NCBI RefSeq assembly: GCF_002257565.1 | Contig: NZ_CP022736.1 | Coordinates: forward strand, 186,001 to 250,000 | Reading direction: 5' to 3' | DNA length: 64,000 nucleotides | From: Herbaspirillum sp. meg3 | Lineage (GTDB): Bacteria; Pseudomonadota; Gammaproteobacteria; Burkholderiales; Burkholderiaceae_D | Shown here: positions 60,949 through 64,000 of the stretch, in pieces | Numbering within the stretch: position 1 is the stretch's first letter | How the letters are laid out: every line of letters starts with the position of its first letter | Made by a program: the position numbers and the translations under genes | Notes under the pieces: generated by a model | Seen by the model: only the letters and a program-made list of their open reading frames with translations | Told to the model about the DNA's origin: nothing | Database searches by the model: none

Positions 60949-61713
60949 CTAGCGAGGCGGCAGGCGCAATGCGCCGTCGAGGCGAATCACTTCACCGTTG
61001 AGCGAAAGATTGCCGACGATGTGCACCGCCAGTTGTGCGAATTCCTCGGCCTTGCCGAGACGTTTGGGGAAGGGGATCGACGCCGCCAGCGATTGCTGGA
61101 CTTCTTCCGGCAGCTTGTACAGCAGCGGTGTCAGGAACAGGCCGGGTGCAATCGTCATCACGCGCACGCCGAATTGTGCAAGGTCGCGCGCCAGCGGCAA
61201 GGTCAGCGACGTGATGCCGCCTTTCGACGCTGCATAGGCGGCTTGACCGACCTGACCATCGTAGGCGGCAACCGAAGCGGTGGCGACGATCACGCCGCGC
61301 TCGCCGTCTTCCAGCGGTTCCTGCGCGATCATTTCTGCGGCGGCGAGACGGATCATGTTGAAGGTGCCGATCAGATTGACGTTGATGATGCGGCTGAAAT
61401 CTTCCAGCGGCATGGCGACACCGTCTTTGCCGACCAGGCGTTTGGCGCCGCCGATGCCGGCGCAGTTGATCAGGATGCGTGCCGGGCCGTGCGCGGCACG
61501 TGCAGAAGCGAGCGCGGCTTCGACGCTGGCGGTGTCGGTGATGTCGCAGGCTGCGGCGTGGCCGCCGACTTCTTTTGCCAACGCCTGCGCGCCTTCAATG
61601 TTCACATCGAGGATGGTCACGCGCGCACCGCCCTGCACCAATTGACGGACCACTTCGGCGCCGAGTCCGGAAGCGCCGCCGGTGACCAGTGCTGCTTGCC
61701 CTTGTAATTTCAT
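60949..61713 (-). CDS. SDR-family 3-hydroxyacyl-CoA dehydrogenase-like protein
   Basis: A 254-residue classical SDR. TGGASGLG is at residues 11-18, with NCAGIG, and the active site YAASKGG is in the usual place. The sequence, with ALAKEVGGHAAACDIT and FNMIRLAAAEMI, resembles type II 3-hydroxyacyl-CoA dehydrogenase (HSD10 type), which oxidises the 3-hydroxy group in beta-oxidation. It lies between thiolase and thioesterase genes in the same operon. Confidence 0.92.
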   Translation of the reverse strand: MKLQGQAALVTGGASGLGAEVVRQLVQGGARVTILDVNIEGAQALAKEVGGHAAACDITDTASVEAALASARAAHGPARILINCAGIGGAKRLVGKDGVAMPLEDFSRIINVNLIGTFNMIRLAAAEMIAQEPLEDGERGVIVATASVAAYDGQVGQAAYAASKGGITSLTLPLARDLAQFGVRVMTIAPGLFLTPLLYKLPEEVQQSLAASIPFPKRLGKAEEFAQLAVHIVGNLSLNGEVIRLDGALRLPPR

Positions 61714-61731
61714 GTCGCGTTCTTTCGCAGA

Positions 61732-62988
61732 TTATTGGTTGGAAGCGGCTGGATTTTCCAGCAGCAGCGCGATGCCTTGTCCGCCGCCGATGCAGGCCGA
61801 TGCGATGCTGTAGCGCGCGCCACGTTTGTGCATTTCGCGCGCGGCGGTAATCGACAGGCGAACACCCGTGGCGGCCAGCGGATGGCCGAGTGCAATCGCG
61901 CCGCCGTTGACATTGAGCTTGTTGCGGTCGAGGCCGAGTTCGCGTTCGACAGCGATGACTTGGGCACCTTGCGCTTCGTTGATTTCGAAACAGCCGATGT
62001 CATCCAGCGTCAGGCCGTTGCGTTCCAGCAGCAGGCGGATTGCCGGCGCCGGGCCGATGCCCATGATTTCCGGCGGCACGCCGACCACGGCGGCGGCGAC
62101 TACGCGCGCCAGCGGTGTGCAGTTGTGATCGCGCATGTAGCTGCCGGAAGCGATGATGGTTGCCGCCGCAGCGTCGACCAGCGCCGAGCTGTTGCCACCG
62201 GTCTGCACGCCGTCGGGATACAGCGTGCGCAGCTTGCCTAGCACTTCCACCGGCGATGGGCGCGGATGGGTGTCGGTTGCAGCTTCGGTGACTTTACCCT
62301 GCAGCTTCAGATGGCGATCGTTATAGCCGTCGAGCTTGAAGGTCTCGTTGACCACCGGCACGATCTCATCAACGTGGAAGCCTTCTTGCTGCGCACGCAC
62401 GGCACGGTCAAACGAGAGCGCCGCGTATTCGTCCACTTCGCGGCGTGTGATGCCGTATTTCTTCGCAAGATTTTCTGCGGTCTGCGGCATGGTGATGCCG
62501 GGTGCCGGATCGATCAGCGCCTCCCACATATAGTCTTGGAATTCCACCGGTGCGCCAAGGCGAAAGCCGCCGCGATGCGAAAAGGCGGCAATCGGATTGC
62601 GTGTCATCGATTCCGATCCGACCACCAGTGCGGTATCGGTATAGCCGCGCTCGATCTGGTCGCCGGCCTGACGGATCAGTTCGAAGCCGGTGCCGCAGAT
62701 ACGTTGGACCATGATGGCTGGCACGTCGATCGGCACGCCCGCATACAGGCCGATGTGACGCGGCAGCATGTATTGGAAGCAATCGCCGGGCGCCATGTTG
62801 CCGGCGATGACGGAACCGATGTCGGCTGCCGGCACGCCGGTGCGTTTGAGGATTTCGCGCGCGACCTTGATACCCATGTCGGTCGGCGACAGCTGCGAGA
62901 AGGTGCTGCAATAGTCGACCATCGGCGTGCGTACGCCGCCCAGCATCCAGACGTCGTCGAAGTTGGAATAGAAGGCTTTCTTTGCCAT
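61732..62988 (-). CDS. Acetyl-CoA acyltransferase (thiolase)
   Basis: A 418-residue thiolase. The acyl-enzyme cysteine is Cys98 in VQRICGTGFE; the base His is in GGAIALGHPLAATG, and the second Cys in SACIGGGQG. The length is near the 390-420 of degradative thiolases. In this operon it should cleave a 3-oxo-3-phenylpropanoyl-CoA-type product to acetyl-CoA and a benzoyl-CoA. It is the second gene within the window of the minus-strand run and follows the ligase gene by 5 bases. Confidence 0.93.
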   Translation of the reverse strand: MAKKAFYSNFDDVWMLGGVRTPMVDYCSTFSQLSPTDMGIKVAREILKRTGVPAADIGSVIAGNMAPGDCFQYMLPRHIGLYAGVPIDVPAIMVQRICGTGFELIRQAGDQIERGYTDTALVVGSESMTRNPIAAFSHRGGFRLGAPVEFQDYMWEALIDPAPGITMPQTAENLAKKYGITRREVDEYAALSFDRAVRAQQEGFHVDEIVPVVNETFKLDGYNDRHLKLQGKVTEAATDTHPRPSPVEVLGKLRTLYPDGVQTGGNSSALVDAAAATIIASGSYMRDHNCTPLARVVAAAVVGVPPEIMGIGPAPAIRLLLERNGLTLDDIGCFEINEAQGAQVIAVERELGLDRNKLNVNGGAIALGHPLAATGVRLSITAAREMHKRGARYSIASACIGGGQGIALLLENPAASNQ

Positions 62989-62993
62989 GATGC

Positions 62994-64000
62994 TTATGCT
63001 CCCTTGGTTCCCTGATGGCCGGATGCGGCGGGCTTATTGCCACCAGCCGGCGGACGCGGTTTGAGGATGGCCGGATTGATGTCGGCGTACAGCGCCTCCA
63101 CCAGATCGGCACGATGCGTCAGCACCGCGCGTTGATTGATGGAACCCTTGTCGGTGACTTCGCCCTTGTCGAAGGACGGCGGGTCGATCAGCACCAGCGC
63201 ACGGGCGACGCGGGAGGCACTGCCGGTAGCGTGCTGTTGCAAGCGCTGCAGAACGTTGCTGAAGAAATCGCGCACCGGTTGCGCGGCGACGATGTCTTCA
63301 CGCGAGACGCCCGCAGGCAGTCCCGCCAGCTGACGGCAGCGTTCGAGGTTGGGCACGATCAGCATGCCGACTTCGTTGCGGTCGTGGCCGGTGATGACGG
63401 CATCCTGCAAATAGGGAGCGCCTTCATGGGCGATGACGGCGCGCAACGGACCGACGCTGACCCAGGTGCCGGTGTAGAGCTTGAAGTCTTCGGCAACGCG
63501 GCCGTCGAACATGAAGCCGAGATCATGGTTGGACGGATCGAGCCACTTGACCGCATCGCCCGAGCAGAAGAAACCTTCTTCATCGAAGGCCTCGTTGGTT
63601 TGCTCCGGTGCGCGCCAGTAACCAGGCGTGACGTTGGGGCCGCGATAGCGGATTTCCATCTTGTCGCCGTTGGGCACCAGCTTGATTTCCATGCCGGGCG
63701 TGGGGATGCCGATCTGGCCGGAGCGCACCTGTTCTTCCACCACAAACAGTGCCGACGGTGCGGTCTCGGTCATGCCCAGGCCGCAGGACATCACGATGCG
63801 TTCGCCGCAGGCGGCTTCGGCGGTGGCGTGCAGCTTGTCCCATACCGGTTGCGCCAGCGCAGCGCCGGCGTAGAACTGCATCTTCAGACGGCTGTAAAAC
63901 TTCTCGCGCAGGACGGGATCTTTTTCCAGCGCATGGGCGATACCCTCCCAGCCGATCGGGACGTTGAAGTAAATCGTCGGCGCGATTTCGCGCAGGTTTT
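62994..64000 (-). CDS. Feruloyl-CoA synthase-like acyl-CoA ligase, partial (N-terminus beyond window)
   Basis: The C-terminal 335 residues of an AMP-dependent synthetase. Motif GLGMTETAPS is the ATP-binding P-loop region, then the A8-type hinge DFKLYTGTWVSVGPL and the C-terminal lysine region DKGSINQRAVL are close to feruloyl-CoA synthase. The reading frame stays open to 64000; an internal ATG at 63881 is not the true start. It should activate a hydroxycinnamic or related acid with CoA and start the pathway. Confidence 0.9.
   Translation of the reverse strand, partial: NLREIAPTIYFNVPIGWEGIAHALEKDPVLREKFYSRLKMQFYAGAALAQPVWDKLHATAEAACGERIVMSCGLGMTETAPSALFVVEEQVRSGQIGIPTPGMEIKLVPNGDKMEIRYRGPNVTPGYWRAPEQTNEAFDEEGFFCSGDAVKWLDPSNHDLGFMFDGRVAEDFKLYTGTWVSVGPLRAVIAHEGAPYLQDAVITGHDRNEVGMLIVPNLERCRQLAGLPAGVSREDIVAAQPVRDFFSNVLQRLQQHATGSASRVARALVLIDPPSFDKGEVTDKGSINQRAVLTHRADLVEALYADINPAILKPRPPAGGNKPAASGHQGTKGA

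Overview
The window is a gene-dense chromosomal segment of a Gram-negative bacterium, most likely a betaproteobacterium of the order Burkholderiales. A Herbaspirillum- or Collimonas-like member of the Oxalobacteraceae is my best guess from the gene families and the GC-rich codon use; this is inference and no marker gene is present. No rRNA, tRNA, CRISPR array, insertion sequence or prophage gene was recognised. Both ends cut a gene: a metallo-beta-lactamase-fold protein at the left and a feruloyl-CoA-synthase-like ligase at the right.

Left part (1-11.3 kb): a LysR regulator divergent from the MBL-fold protein; a PAS-LuxR regulator divergent from the scoAB CoA-transferase operon, with paired AT-rich dyads between them; a ClC chloride-channel gene broken by one in-frame amber codon; a STAS protein; a PNPOx-type protein; a GST divergent from a TetR regulator across a perfect 22-bp palindrome; then SDR, HxlR regulator and a ketopantoate-reductase-like gene.

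Efflux block (11.3-28.2 kb): three tripartite export systems side by side. The first is a NodT-type outer-membrane lipoprotein divergent from EmrA/EmrB. The second is an RND permease, membrane-fusion protein and outer-membrane lipoprotein operon. The third is an outer-membrane lipoprotein, EmrA, EmrB operon facing its own TetR regulator over a 12-bp palindrome. An MpaB/DUF2236 oxygenase-like gene sits between the first two.

Middle (28.2-44 kb): two methyl-accepting chemotaxis proteins, an EAL phosphodiesterase with a degenerate GGDEF domain, an L-2-keto-3-deoxyarabonate-dehydratase-like enzyme, an LLM flavin monooxygenase, a DUF1223 protein, a patatin-like protein with an internal Met-Pro repeat, a flavin reductase, a Tyr/Pro-rich small exported protein, a DMT exporter followed by a GIY-YIG-like small protein, and a haloacetate (fluoroacetate-type) dehalogenase with the full expected active-site set.

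Accessory catabolism (44-51.8 kb): an orphan branched-chain-type binding protein, an AraC regulator, a porin, a two-subunit molybdenum hydroxylase (IorA/IorB type) and an XdhC maturation factor. These look like an uptake and oxidation module for a small aromatic or heterocyclic compound or an aldehyde.

Right part (52.6-64 kb): one long minus-strand gene run reading CoA ligase, thiolase, SDR dehydrogenase, 4-hydroxybenzoyl-CoA-type thioesterase, a LivK/LivH/LivM-LivG fusion/LivF ABC importer, DUF3237 protein, acyl-CoA dehydrogenase and MarR regulator. Together these encode most of a CoA-dependent beta-oxidative route for a phenylpropanoid-like acid, with its own importer and regulator. The enoyl-CoA hydratase step is not in the window. 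This module is the most interesting system here.
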